From assembly GCF_020819595.1 (NCBI RefSeq), contig NZ_JAJHNP010000015.1, positions 146,014 through 210,013 on the forward strand: a DNA stretch of 64,000 nt. Reading direction: 5' to 3'. The notes beneath the pieces are model-generated. The model was given only the letters and a program-made list of their open reading frames with translations. It searched no databases and was not told the origin of the DNA. The stretch's first letter is position 1; the number at the start of each line of letters is the position of its first letter. The position numbers and the translations under genes were made by a program. This stretch comes from Streptomyces barringtoniae (GTDB lineage Bacteria > Actinomycetota > Actinomycetes > Streptomycetales > Streptomycetaceae). Below, piece by piece: positions 16,442 through 26,106 of this stretch.

Positions 16442-17341
16442 CTAGAGCCAGCTCGCGAACTCCAGCAGCAGTTCCGCGTCCTTCTCGCGGCCGACGCGCC
16501 GGGCCCGTACCCCCGACTCCACCGCCCGGAACAACGTCCACCCCCGCAAGCGCTCCTGGTCCACCTCCAGCGACTCGGCGAGCCGCTTGATGCGCCGTCG
16601 TGTCGTCGCCGCGCCCGCCGGTGCCGCGATCAGGTCCTCCACCCGGTCCCGCACCAGCCGCGCCAGATCGAAGGCGCACTCGCCGACCACCGGATCAGGG
16701 CCCACCGCGAGCCACGGCATCCGCTCCCCGGCCAGCACCTTGCTCTGCCGGAACGTACCGTGCAGCAAACGGTGTTCGGGCGGCGCGGCCAGCAACTCCT
16801 CGCGGGCCGCGAGCGCCGCGTCGACCAGCGGCGCCACCTCGGCGTCGGCCTCCGCGCCCGCCCGCATCGCCGCCGCCTGGCGCCCCGTGCGCTCGGCGAC
16901 GGACTCGAAGGCATGACCGGCCGGCGGCTCGACCCACAGCCGTCGCAGCGTGCCCGCCGCCTCCAGCAGCGCCTTCGCCTCCGGCAGCGACCGCACGGAC
17001 ACATCCGGGTGCAGCCGCTCCAGCAGCAGCGCACCGTCCTCCGCGTCCGCCTCCAGCAGTTGTACGGCGCCCAGCCCGCCCCAGTGCGCCAGCGCCGCCC
17101 GCTCGCTCTCCGGACGGGCCCTCGGCGGGGCCAGCTTCAGCACGGCCGGACTGCCGTCGGCCCGCCGCACCAGCACCACCAGGCTGCTGCGCCCACCCGG
17201 TACCTGAACCCGCTCCACGGTCAACTCGCGCCTGGCAACGGCCCGTTCGGCGGACACGGGCAGCTGGGCGAGCCAGTCGTCCCCGGCCGGTGCCGTCTCA
17301 CCGAGCGCCCGTACCAGGCGCGGCGGCGGTTCGAAAGCCAT
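16442..17341 (-). CDS. Aminoglycoside phosphotransferase-family protein lacking catalytic residues
   Basis: 299 residues. The overall pattern is that of APH/streptomycin 6-kinase-like proteins: VLVRRADGSPAVLKLAPP (ATP lysine Lys69), ALLLERLHPD, and the catalytic-loop region LLHGTFRQSKVL followed by PWLAVGPDPVVGECAFDLARL. In active members these read HGD-x5-N and a D-P-K-P-like metal site. Here Asp of HGD is Thr196, the loop Asn is Lys201, and the metal-binding Asp is Gly214. All three key residues are changed although the flanking sequence is well kept, so it is probably a non-catalytic pseudokinase rather than a decaying gene. The start ATG 17341 is followed closely by conserved-looking sequence. 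Neighbours on the same strand are a ferritin-like protein and a lipoprotein. Confidence 0.8.
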   Translation of the reverse strand: MAFEPPPRLVRALGETAPAGDDWLAQLPVSAERAVARRELTVERVQVPGGRSSLVVLVRRADGSPAVLKLAPPRARPESERAALAHWGGLGAVQLLEADAEDGALLLERLHPDVSVRSLPEAKALLEAAGTLRRLWVEPPAGHAFESVAERTGRQAAAMRAGAEADAEVAPLVDAALAAREELLAAPPEHRLLHGTFRQSKVLAGERMPWLAVGPDPVVGECAFDLARLVRDRVEDLIAAPAGAATTRRRIKRLAESLEVDQERLRGWTLFRAVESGVRARRVGREKDAELLLEFASWL

Positions 17342-17394
17342 GCGTGAGTCGTTCCCTTCCTGTCCGGGTCCTGTCGTACGGGCGCCTCATGCGG

Positions 17395-17895
17395 TCACGG
17401 GGAGACCGAGGCCGAGGCGGGGGCCGACGGTGTCGTACCGGCCGCACCGGTCCCTTCGCCGGAGGACCGCTCGGCGAGCCCAGGGAAGGCTACGCTCTCC
17501 CCGCTCCAGCGCGCCGCGCGCACCGCGGCCTCCCGCAGCGCGGCGGCGGCCGCGCCGCGCCGCGCGCCCGTCGCGGCCCGCACCAGGTCCGCGTAGACGC
17601 CCGCCACCCGCTCCTCCAGCCGTGCGGCGAGCCGCACGGCGGCGGGCGAATCCGGCACCGGGAACGGCAGCGCGTACCCGGCGTTCGCGGCGACCGGCTC
17701 CCCGCCCAGGTCGCGGACCTCGCGGATCAGCGCGTCCCGGCGCGCCCGGTGGGCGTCGTACGCCGCCCGTGCCTCGCTCCGCCGCGCCGCGCCGATCCGG
17801 CCGCCGACGACACCGTAGCCGTACACCGCCGCGTGCTCCGCCGCCAGCGCCGCCTGCAGTGCGGTCAGCTCGGCCGGCCTCGTCCCGTCGCTCAC
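17395..17895 (-). CDS. Ferritin-like domain protein (DUF4439)
   Basis: 166 residues from GTG 17895. ALQAALAAEHAAVYGYGVVG with a conserved Glu/His on helix 1, and AYDAHRARRDAL on helix 2, fit the DUF4439 four-helix ferritin-like domain. The metal function, if any, is unproven. The tail after about residue 145 is Ser/Ala/Thr-rich and disordered. The GTG overlaps the stop of the upstream lipoprotein gene by 4 bases (GTGA), so the two are translationally coupled and probably act together at the membrane. The pairing is common in Streptomyces. Confidence 0.8.
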   Translation of the reverse strand: MSDGTRPAELTALQAALAAEHAAVYGYGVVGGRIGAARRSEARAAYDAHRARRDALIREVRDLGGEPVAANAGYALPFPVPDSPAAVRLAARLEERVAGVYADLVRAATGARRGAAAAALREAAVRAARWSGESVAFPGLAERSSGEGTGAAGTTPSAPASASVSP

Positions 17896-18401
17896 TTCGC
17901 CCCCTTCGTCAGCAGGTACGCGTGCGTGGCCCCGGCCGCCGCCACCGACGCCAGCAGCCGCGCCAGCTCGCCCGGCACGTCCAGCAGGCTCCGGGCGCGC
18001 CGGTCGGCGAGCGTGCGCTCGGCGGCGGCCAGGGCGGCGAGGGCGTCCTTCTCGGTGGCCGGCACGGGGGTCGAAGAGTGCGACACGGACGGCGACTTCG
18101 AGGGCGCAGGCGTCGCGGACCCTGCGAAGGCAGCGGTGTGGGCGGCGACCTGGGCCCGCAGCGGGCCCAGCCGCTGCGCCAGCCCCGGGTGCGCGGCGAG
18201 GACGGCGTCGTACCGCTCCAGCAGCGCCTGGCTGTCCCGCGCCGCACGCGCGCGTGCCCGCTCCTCCGCCGACGAGGCGCTGCTGCCGCCGGAGTCCGGA
18301 CCGGCGGTGCAGCCCACCAGCAGGGCGGCGCCGGCGGCCGAGGCGAGCAGGGATCTTCTGCGCGGCCCCGAGGGGGCACGCAAGGGTGGCGGGTACGGCA
18401 C
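17892..18401 (-). CDS. Lipoprotein with helical domain, partner of DUF4439 protein
   Basis: 169 residues from GTG 18401 (GAGGACG upstream). The N-terminal signal contains twin arginines (GPRRRSLLASAAGAA) and a lipobox LLVGC, then a Ser/Gly linker, so it is a membrane-anchored lipoprotein, possibly Tat-exported. The rest is Ala/Arg/Leu-rich helix (LLERYDAVLAAHPGLAQRLG, ATEKDALAALAAAERTL). A proline/serine insert (TPAPSKSPSVSHSSTPVP) breaks the helices. No enzyme motif is seen. It overlaps the ferritin-like gene by 4 bases. The start is uncertain; an upstream in-frame extension is not convincing. Confidence 0.7.
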   Translation of the reverse strand: MPYPPPLRAPSGPRRRSLLASAAGAALLVGCTAGPDSGGSSASSAEERARARAARDSQALLERYDAVLAAHPGLAQRLGPLRAQVAAHTAAFAGSATPAPSKSPSVSHSSTPVPATEKDALAALAAAERTLADRRARSLLDVPGELARLLASVAAAGATHAYLLTKGAK

Positions 18402-18723
18402 GGCTGACGTCCTCGGGGGCTCGTACGAACACACGGGCGGGAGGGCAGCCCGCCGGTGATCACGGTACCCGCGCACACCCTCGCCCCATGTCACCGGCTC
18501 AGGGGACCCGCCCAAGGGGCGCGGGACTGTATCCATGTGCGGCTCCGCCGCGTGGGCGCGAACGGCCCCCACGACCGCACCCGCCCGAAGACCCGGCCCT
18601 CCGAGCTCACAGGCGCCCCGCCCCACCCCCGGAGGGGACGGCAACACCCCCTGCGACCGGATACCCTTTGACCAGACACGCGACCCATCCCACAACAGCA
18701 CACGCGGCCGAGGAGTCACCCGG
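18402..18723. other. Divergent intergenic region upstream of the rimP-nusA operon
   Basis: 322 bases between the minus-strand lipoprotein and rimP. It holds a dispersed Streptomyces-type intergenic repeat (18511-18587). TTGACC (18668-18673) is a possible -35, with only a weak -10 match (CACAAC) 17 bases later. No small gene was convincing. Confidence 0.5.
18511..18587. repeat. Dispersed intergenic repeat of Streptomyces type
   Basis: The segment AAGGGGCGCGGGACTGTATC followed by ATGTGCGGCTCCGCCGCGTG and GGGCGCGA matches, from memory, a short palindromic repeat scattered between genes in many Streptomyces genomes. It contains the hairpin GCGGC-TCC-GCCGC (18539-18551). Function is unknown; it is not mobile by itself as far as the sequence shows. 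Confidence 0.55.
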
Positions 18724-19242
18724 ATGAGCACCACCCAGAGCGAGAGGCTGCGAGAGCTGCTGGAACCGCTCGTCACGTCCCAGGGGCTGGATCTCGAAGA
18801 GATCGCCGTCGACTCCGTCGGACGCAAGCGGGTGCTGCGCGTGGTCGTCGACTCCGACACCGGAGCTGATCTGGACGCCATCGCCGATGTGAGCCGTGCG
18901 CTCTCGGCGAAGCTCGACGAGACCAACGCGATGGGCGACGCGGCGTACGACCTGGAGGTCGGAACCCCCGGCGCGGAGCGCCTCCTCACCGAGCACCGGC
19001 ACTTCGTGCGCGCCACCGACCGGCTCGTGAAGTTCCAGCTGACCGAGGGCGGCGAGCTGGTCGCCAGGATTCTGAAGGTCGACGACGAGGGCCTCGACCT
19101 CGAGGTGCCCGGGGTGAAGGGCCGCAAGGCCACCACCCGCCGGCTCGGCTTCCCGGAGATCGCCAGGGCGCGCGTGCAGGTCGAGTTCAACCGCAAGGAC
19201 GAGAAGGCCGAGAAGGACATGAAGGAAGAGGAGGAGGCGTAG
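18724..19242 (+). CDS. rimP: Ribosome maturation factor RimP
   Basis: 172 residues. RimP assists 30S subunit assembly. The N-terminal alpha/beta domain contains the conserved GLDLEEIAVDSVGRKRVLRV and DSDTGADLDAIADVSRAL, and the middle has LEVGTPGAERLL, a family signature. The C-terminal SH3-like domain (LVKFQLTEGGELVARILKVD) is followed by a highly charged tail (EKAEKDMKEEEEA) unusual in length. ATG 18724 is preceded by CGAGGAG. First gene of the rimP-nusA-ylxR-infB operon; nusA starts 2 bases after its stop. Confidence 0.95.
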   Translation: MSTTQSERLRELLEPLVTSQGLDLEEIAVDSVGRKRVLRVVVDSDTGADLDAIADVSRALSAKLDETNAMGDAAYDLEVGTPGAERLLTEHRHFVRATDRLVKFQLTEGGELVARILKVDDEGLDLEVPGVKGRKATTRRLGFPEIARARVQVEFNRKDEKAEKDMKEEEEA

Positions 19243-19244
19243 CC

Positions 19245-20231
19245 GTGGACATCGACATGAGCGCCCTGCGGGGCTTGGTTCGGGAGAAGGAGATTTCCTT
19301 CGACCTGCTGGTCGAAGCGATCGAGTCGGCCCTCCTCATCGCCTACCACCGCACCGAGGGAAGCCGCCGACACGCGCGCGTGGAGCTCAACCGGGAGACC
19401 GGGCATGTGACCGTGTGGGCGAAGGAGGACCCCGAGGACCTGGAAGAGGGGCAGGAGGCCCGCGAGTTCGACGACACCCCGTCGGGCTTCGGCCGGATCG
19501 CCGCCACCACCGCCAAGCAGGTCATCCTGCAGCGGCTGCGCGACGCCGAGGACGACGCGACCCTCGGCGAGTACGCGGGCCGCGAGGGCGACATCGTCAC
19601 CGGCGTGGTCCAGCAGGGCCGCGACCCGAAGAACGTGCTGGTCGACATCGGCAAGCTGGAGGCCATCCTGCCGGTGCAGGAGCAGGTCCCCGGCGAGACC
19701 TACCCGCACGGCATGCGCCTTCGGTCGTACGTCGTCCGGGTGGCCAAGGGCGTGCGCGGACCGTCGGTCACCCTCTCCCGTACGCACCCCAATCTGGTGA
19801 AGAAGCTCTTCGCCCTGGAGGTGCCGGAGATCGCCGACGGCTCGGTCGAGATCGCCGCGATCGCCCGTGAGGCCGGTCACCGCACCAAGATCGCCGTACG
19901 GTCCACCCGTTCGGGCCTGAACGCCAAGGGCGCCTGCATCGGCCCCATGGGCGGCCGGGTGCGCAATGTGATGGGCGAGCTGAACGGCGAGAAGATCGAC
20001 ATCGTCGACTGGTCGGACGACCCGGCCGAGATGGTGGCGAACGCACTGTCACCCGCTCGGGTGAGCAAGGTGGAGGTCGTGGACCTGGCCGCCCGCTCCG
20101 CCCGGGTGACCGTGCCGGACTACCAGCTGTCGCTCGCGATCGGCAAGGAGGGGCAGAACGCCCGCCTCGCCGCCCGGCTCACCGGCTGGCGGATCGACAT
20201 CCGGCCCGACACCGAACAGGCGGCCGAGTAA
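19245..20231 (+). CDS. nusA: Transcription termination/antitermination protein NusA
   Basis: 328 residues from GTG 19245. Domain order: N-terminal RNA polymerase-binding domain (MDIDMSALRGLVREKEISFD), S1 domain (about 110-180, GDIVTGVVQQGRDPKNVLVD), then KH1 and KH2 (RTKIAVRSTRSGLNAKGACI, GGRVRNVMGEL, LSLAIGKEGQNARLAARL). It lacks the C-terminal acidic repeats of E. coli NusA, normal for actinobacteria. It modulates pausing, termination and rRNA antitermination. Two bases separate it from rimP. Confidence 0.96.
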   Translation: MDIDMSALRGLVREKEISFDLLVEAIESALLIAYHRTEGSRRHARVELNRETGHVTVWAKEDPEDLEEGQEAREFDDTPSGFGRIAATTAKQVILQRLRDAEDDATLGEYAGREGDIVTGVVQQGRDPKNVLVDIGKLEAILPVQEQVPGETYPHGMRLRSYVVRVAKGVRGPSVTLSRTHPNLVKKLFALEVPEIADGSVEIAAIAREAGHRTKIAVRSTRSGLNAKGACIGPMGGRVRNVMGELNGEKIDIVDWSDDPAEMVANALSPARVSKVEVVDLAARSARVTVPDYQLSLAIGKEGQNARLAARLTGWRIDIRPDTEQAAE

Positions 20232-20372
20232 CACTCGGATAACACCTTGTGACGCCGAGGAGCCGGGCGGCGGCGGGAATAGATCCAAGCCGCAGGTCGC
20301 TTGGTTTACGACAACAGCCGTTCGATCTTTGCCCCAAAGGGGTGAGGTCGGTACGGGGAGGTAGACTTAACT

Positions 20373-20669
20373 GTGTCTGGCCGGACGCACGCCGGAGCAT
20401 GCCCTGAACGCACCTGTGTGGGGTGCCGGGAGCGGGCGGCCAAGAACGATCTGCTGCGGATCGTGAGGATCGAGGACGCATGCGCCCCCGATCCTCGCGG
20501 TACGCTGCCCGGCCGGGGTGCCTATGTACACCCCGCACTGGTCTGTTTCGACCAGGCGGTACGCCGCCGGGCGTTCCCGCGGGCACTGCGCGCCCCGGGG
20601 CCGCTCGACACAAAGGCGTTGCGCCGATACGTCGAGCAGACAACAGTTGCCGAGCAGGCAACACCGTAA
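20373..20669 (+). CDS. ylxR: YlxR family RNA-binding/nucleoid-associated protein (DUF448)
   Basis: 98 residues from GTG 20373, with GGGGAGG about 12 bases upstream. The family signature CVGCRERAAKNDLLRIV and the following PGRGAYVHPALVCFDQAVRRRAF are present. YlxR proteins are small basic proteins conserved between nusA and infB; in some bacteria they act as RNA-binding or nucleoid regulators. The role here is inferred from family and position. The gene lies 141 bases after nusA and 144 bases before infB, which has its own leader. Confidence 0.92.
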   Translation: MSGRTHAGACPERTCVGCRERAAKNDLLRIVRIEDACAPDPRGTLPGRGAYVHPALVCFDQAVRRRAFPRALRAPGPLDTKALRRYVEQTTVAEQATP

Positions 20670-20733
20670 GACGTGCCGTACGGAACACCGTGCGGCCTGG
20701 TACCTCGCGAGTCGAAAGCAGGTCGAGATTGCG

Positions 20734-20776
20734 ATGAGCACTCGATGAGTACGCGATGAGTACGCCCATGAACTAG
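20734..20776 (+). promoter_or_regulatory. Three tandem overlapping mini-ORFs in the infB leader
   Basis: An 11-bp unit ATGAGYACKCG is repeated: ATG at 20734, 20745 and 20756. The first two mini-ORFs read MSTR and stop at a TGA that overlaps the next ATG (ATGA); the third reads MSTPMN and stops at TAG 20774-20776. A ribosome-site-like AGGT lies 10 bases before the first ATG. The hairpin 20781-20800 and the infB ribosome site follow directly. The arrangement suggests translation-coupled or ribosome-stalling control of IF2; this is inference. Confidence 0.5.
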
Positions 20777-20780
20777 CGAC

Positions 20781-20800
20781 GGTCCGGCTTCACCCGGACC
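20781..20800 (+). promoter_or_regulatory. Hairpin immediately upstream of the infB ribosome binding site
   Basis: GGTCCGG (20781-20787), loop CTTCAC, CCGGACC (20794-20800): perfect 7-bp stem. The ribosome site AAAGGAG (20803-20809) begins two bases later and GTG is at 20814. Its position could modulate ribosome loading on infB. Confidence 0.5.
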
Positions 20801-20813
20801 TCAAAGGAGCGAA

Positions 20814-23885
<3,072 letters not shown>

Positions 23886-23897
23886 CGGCCGACGGCT

Positions 23898-23937
23898 CGT
23901 GCTGGCCGGCGGGACTGCGGTCCCGTCGGCCAGCACG
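23898..23937 (+). terminator. Hairpin after infB
   Basis: 18-bp stem with one G-T wobble, arms 23898-23915 and 23920-23937, loop TGCG. A second small hairpin CCGGGGGC-TCC-GCCCCCGG follows at 23943-23961, a motif very frequent between Streptomyces genes. Together they may attenuate transcription before ylxP-rbfA-truB. Confidence 0.75.
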
Positions 23938-24082
23938 CCGTTCCGGGGGCTCCGCCCCCGGCCGACGGTGCCGGGAAACCCTGTCGAGCCACCGGCGGGT
24001 ACGCGGTACCGTTCTTGATGTCCCCGACCACACGGCCCCGGGGCCATCGATCCCGTACCGGCGGGTAGACCCGGCACACAAC

Positions 24083-24376
24083 ATGTACGTGGGGACTCTG
24101 TCCTTCGACCTCCTCCTCGGCGACGTCCACTCGCTGAAGGAGAAGCGCTCCGTCGTCCGCCCGATCGTCGCCGAACTCCAGCGCAAGTACGCGGTGAGCG
24201 CGGCCGAGGTGGACCACATGGACCTCCACCGGCGAGCGGTCATCGGCCTCGCCATGGTCTCCGGCGACGCGGCGCACCTCACCGACGTACTGGACCGGTG
24301 CGAACGGCTGGTCGCCGCCCGCCCCGAGGTGGAGCTGCTGTCCGTACGACGGCGCTTCCACGGCGAAGACGACTGA
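24083..24376 (+). CDS. YlxP-like DUF503 family protein
   Basis: 97 residues. MYVGTLSFDLLLGDVHSLKEKRSVVRPI is the DUF503 signature (H-S-L-K-x-K-R), followed by a ferredoxin-like fold ending LLSVRRRFHGEDD. Proteins of this family sit between infB and rbfA across Gram-positives and are suspected ribosome-associated factors; the molecular role is not established. It lies 197 bases after infB, behind hairpins, and 51 bases before rbfA. Confidence 0.9.
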   Translation: MYVGTLSFDLLLGDVHSLKEKRSVVRPIVAELQRKYAVSAAEVDHMDLHRRAVIGLAMVSGDAAHLTDVLDRCERLVAARPEVELLSVRRRFHGEDD

Positions 24377-24427
24377 CGACCAGACCCAACACCAACGCAA
24401 GCAGAAGAAAGAACGGGAGACGGACCA

Positions 24428-24889
24428 GTGGCCGACAACGCGCGGGCGAAAAGGCTGGCGGACCTCATCCGGGAGGTGGTGGCCCAGAAGCTGCAGCGCG
24501 GGATCAAGGACCCGCGGCTCGGCTCGCACGTCACCATCACGGACACCCGGGTCACGGGTGACCTGCGGGAGGCGACCGTCTTCTACACGGTCTACGGCGA
24601 CGACGAGGAGCGGAAGGCCGCCGCGGCGGGCCTGGAGAGCGCCAAGGGCATCCTGCGCTCCGAGGTCGGACGCGCGGCCGGTGTGAAGTTCACGCCGACC
24701 CTGACCTTCGTCGCGGACGCCCTGCCGGACACCGCCCGGACCATCGAGGACCTCCTCGACAAGGCACGGCAGTCCGACGAGAAGGTCCGCGAGGCCTCCG
24801 CGGGCGCCAGCTACGCGGGCGGCGCGGACCCGTACCGCAAGCCGGCCGAGGACGACACGACCGAGACGGACGGCGACGCCGCGGAATGA
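24428..24889 (+). CDS. rbfA: 30S ribosome-binding factor A
   Basis: 153 residues from GTG 24428 (ribosome site GGGAGA). The single KH-like RbfA domain, with ADLIREVVAQKLQRGIKDPR, VTITDTRVTGDLREATVFYT and GVKFTPTLTFVAD, covers residues 1-115. A flexible acidic tail (EDDTTETDGDAAE) follows. It binds 16S rRNA late in 30S assembly and aids cold adaptation. Its TGA overlaps the truB ATG by 4 bases (ATGA), indicating coupled translation. Confidence 0.95.
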   Translation: MADNARAKRLADLIREVVAQKLQRGIKDPRLGSHVTITDTRVTGDLREATVFYTVYGDDEERKAAAAGLESAKGILRSEVGRAAGVKFTPTLTFVADALPDTARTIEDLLDKARQSDEKVREASAGASYAGGADPYRKPAEDDTTETDGDAAE

Positions 24890-25791
24890 CCCAGAAGCAC
24901 ACCACGCCCGACGGCCTCGTCATCGTCGACAAGCCGTCGGGCTTCACTTCGCACGACGTGGTCGCCAAGATGCGCGGCATCGCCAGGACCCGCCGGGTCG
25001 GCCACGCCGGCACCCTCGACCCGATGGCGACCGGCGTCCTGGTCCTCGGTGTCGAGCGCGCCACCAAGCTCCTCGGGCACCTCGCCCTCACCGAGAAGGA
25101 GTACCTGGGCACCATCCGCCTGGGCCAGAACACCGTCACCGACGACGCCGAGGGCGAGGTCACCTCGTCCACCGACGCCTCCAAGGTGACCCGGGACGCC
25201 ATCGACGCCGGCATCGCCAAGCTGACCGGCGACATCATGCAGGTCCCGTCCAAGGTCAGCGCCATCAAGATCGACGGCGTTCGGTCGTACAAGCGGGCCC
25301 GCGAGGGCGAGGACTTCGAGATCCCCGCCCGTCCGGTGACCGTCTCCTCCTTCTCGGTGTACGACGTCCGGGACGCCGTGACCGACGACGGCACCCAGGT
25401 CCTCGACCTGGTCGTCTCCGTCGCCTGCTCCTCCGGCACCTACATCCGCGCCCTCGCCCGGGACCTGGGCGCCGACCTCGGCGTCGGCGGCCACCTCACC
25501 GCGCTGCGCCGGACGCGCGTCGGGCCGTACAAGATCGATGCGGCGAGGACGCTGGACCAGCTCCAGAAGGAGCTGGCCGTGATGCCGATCGCGGACGCCG
25601 CCGCGGCCGCGTTCCCGCGCTGGCAGGTGGACGCCCGGCGCGCCCGGCTGCTGCTGAACGGCGTCCGGCTGGAGATGCCCGACGAGTACGCGGGCACCGG
25701 TCCCGTCGCCGTCTTCGACCTCGAGGGCCGCTTCCTCGCACTGGTCGAACAGCACAAGGGCAAGGCCAAGAGCCTGGCCGTCTTCGGCTGA
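24886..25791 (+). CDS. truB: tRNA pseudouridine(55) synthase
   Basis: 301 residues. TruB makes pseudouridine 55 in the T-loop of tRNAs. The catalytic motif GHAGTLDPMATGVL (with the nucleophilic Asp) lies near residue 40, preceded by DKPSGFTSHDVV. CSSGTYIRALARDLG and the C-terminal PUA-like part (RLLLNGVRLEMPDEY) complete the family pattern. The start overlaps the rbfA stop by 4 bases. Last gene of the rimP-to-truB operon; a long hairpin follows 80 bases after the stop. Confidence 0.96.
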   Translation: MTQKHTTPDGLVIVDKPSGFTSHDVVAKMRGIARTRRVGHAGTLDPMATGVLVLGVERATKLLGHLALTEKEYLGTIRLGQNTVTDDAEGEVTSSTDASKVTRDAIDAGIAKLTGDIMQVPSKVSAIKIDGVRSYKRAREGEDFEIPARPVTVSSFSVYDVRDAVTDDGTQVLDLVVSVACSSGTYIRALARDLGADLGVGGHLTALRRTRVGPYKIDAARTLDQLQKELAVMPIADAAAAAFPRWQVDARRARLLLNGVRLEMPDEYAGTGPVAVFDLEGRFLALVEQHKGKAKSLAVFG

Positions 25792-25827
25792 GACGTCTGG
25801 ACCGTCTCCGGCCGACACGAATGCCGA

Positions 25828-25868
25828 GACGGATGCCATGGGCGCTTGCGACGGATGCCATGGGCGCT
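25828..25868. repeat. 19-bp direct repeat, period 22
   Basis: GACGGATGCCATGGGCGCT occurs at 25828-25846 and again, identically, at 25850-25868. Each copy contains the palindrome CCATGG. The pair directly precedes the 25871-25921 hairpin. Confidence 0.75.
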
Positions 25869-25870
25869 GC

Positions 25871-25921
25871 CCGTGGAGCGGCGGCCGGCCACGGGGTGGG
25901 CCCCCTGCCGCCGCTCCACGG
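25871..25921. terminator. Long hairpin ending the rimP-truB operon
   Basis: Perfect 15-bp arms 25871-25885 and 25907-25921 around a 21-base loop that itself can pair (GGCC/GGCC-type). It is the strongest hairpin after truB and ends the translation-factor operon. Confidence 0.75.
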
Positions 25922-26106
25922 TCCCCCCTCGGTTCCCCCATCCCTAGGGTTATCCAGCCGCACCCGCCCATTCACCCGACCGGGCAGGCGCTCGGAGTGA
26001 ACCGGGGGAGCGGAAGGGGGCGCGTTCGCCACACGAACTGTCCCGCCGATCATCACCCGCCTACCGTCTTGAACAGGGCACAAGGGCAAGGCGGGGAGGT
26101 ACGGCC

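Larger units (their letters stand above)
25792..26106. other. Intergenic region between truB and the pseudoprotease-NTPase gene
   Basis: 315 bases holding a 19-bp direct repeat (25828-25846 and 25850-25868), a long hairpin (25871-25921), and the ribosome site GGGGAGG (26093-26099) of the next gene. No small gene is supported. Confidence 0.6.

Noticed and set aside
25828..25868. Direct repeat as an integration (att) site
   Set aside because: No integrase, excisionase or tRNA is nearby and the copies are only 3 bases apart.
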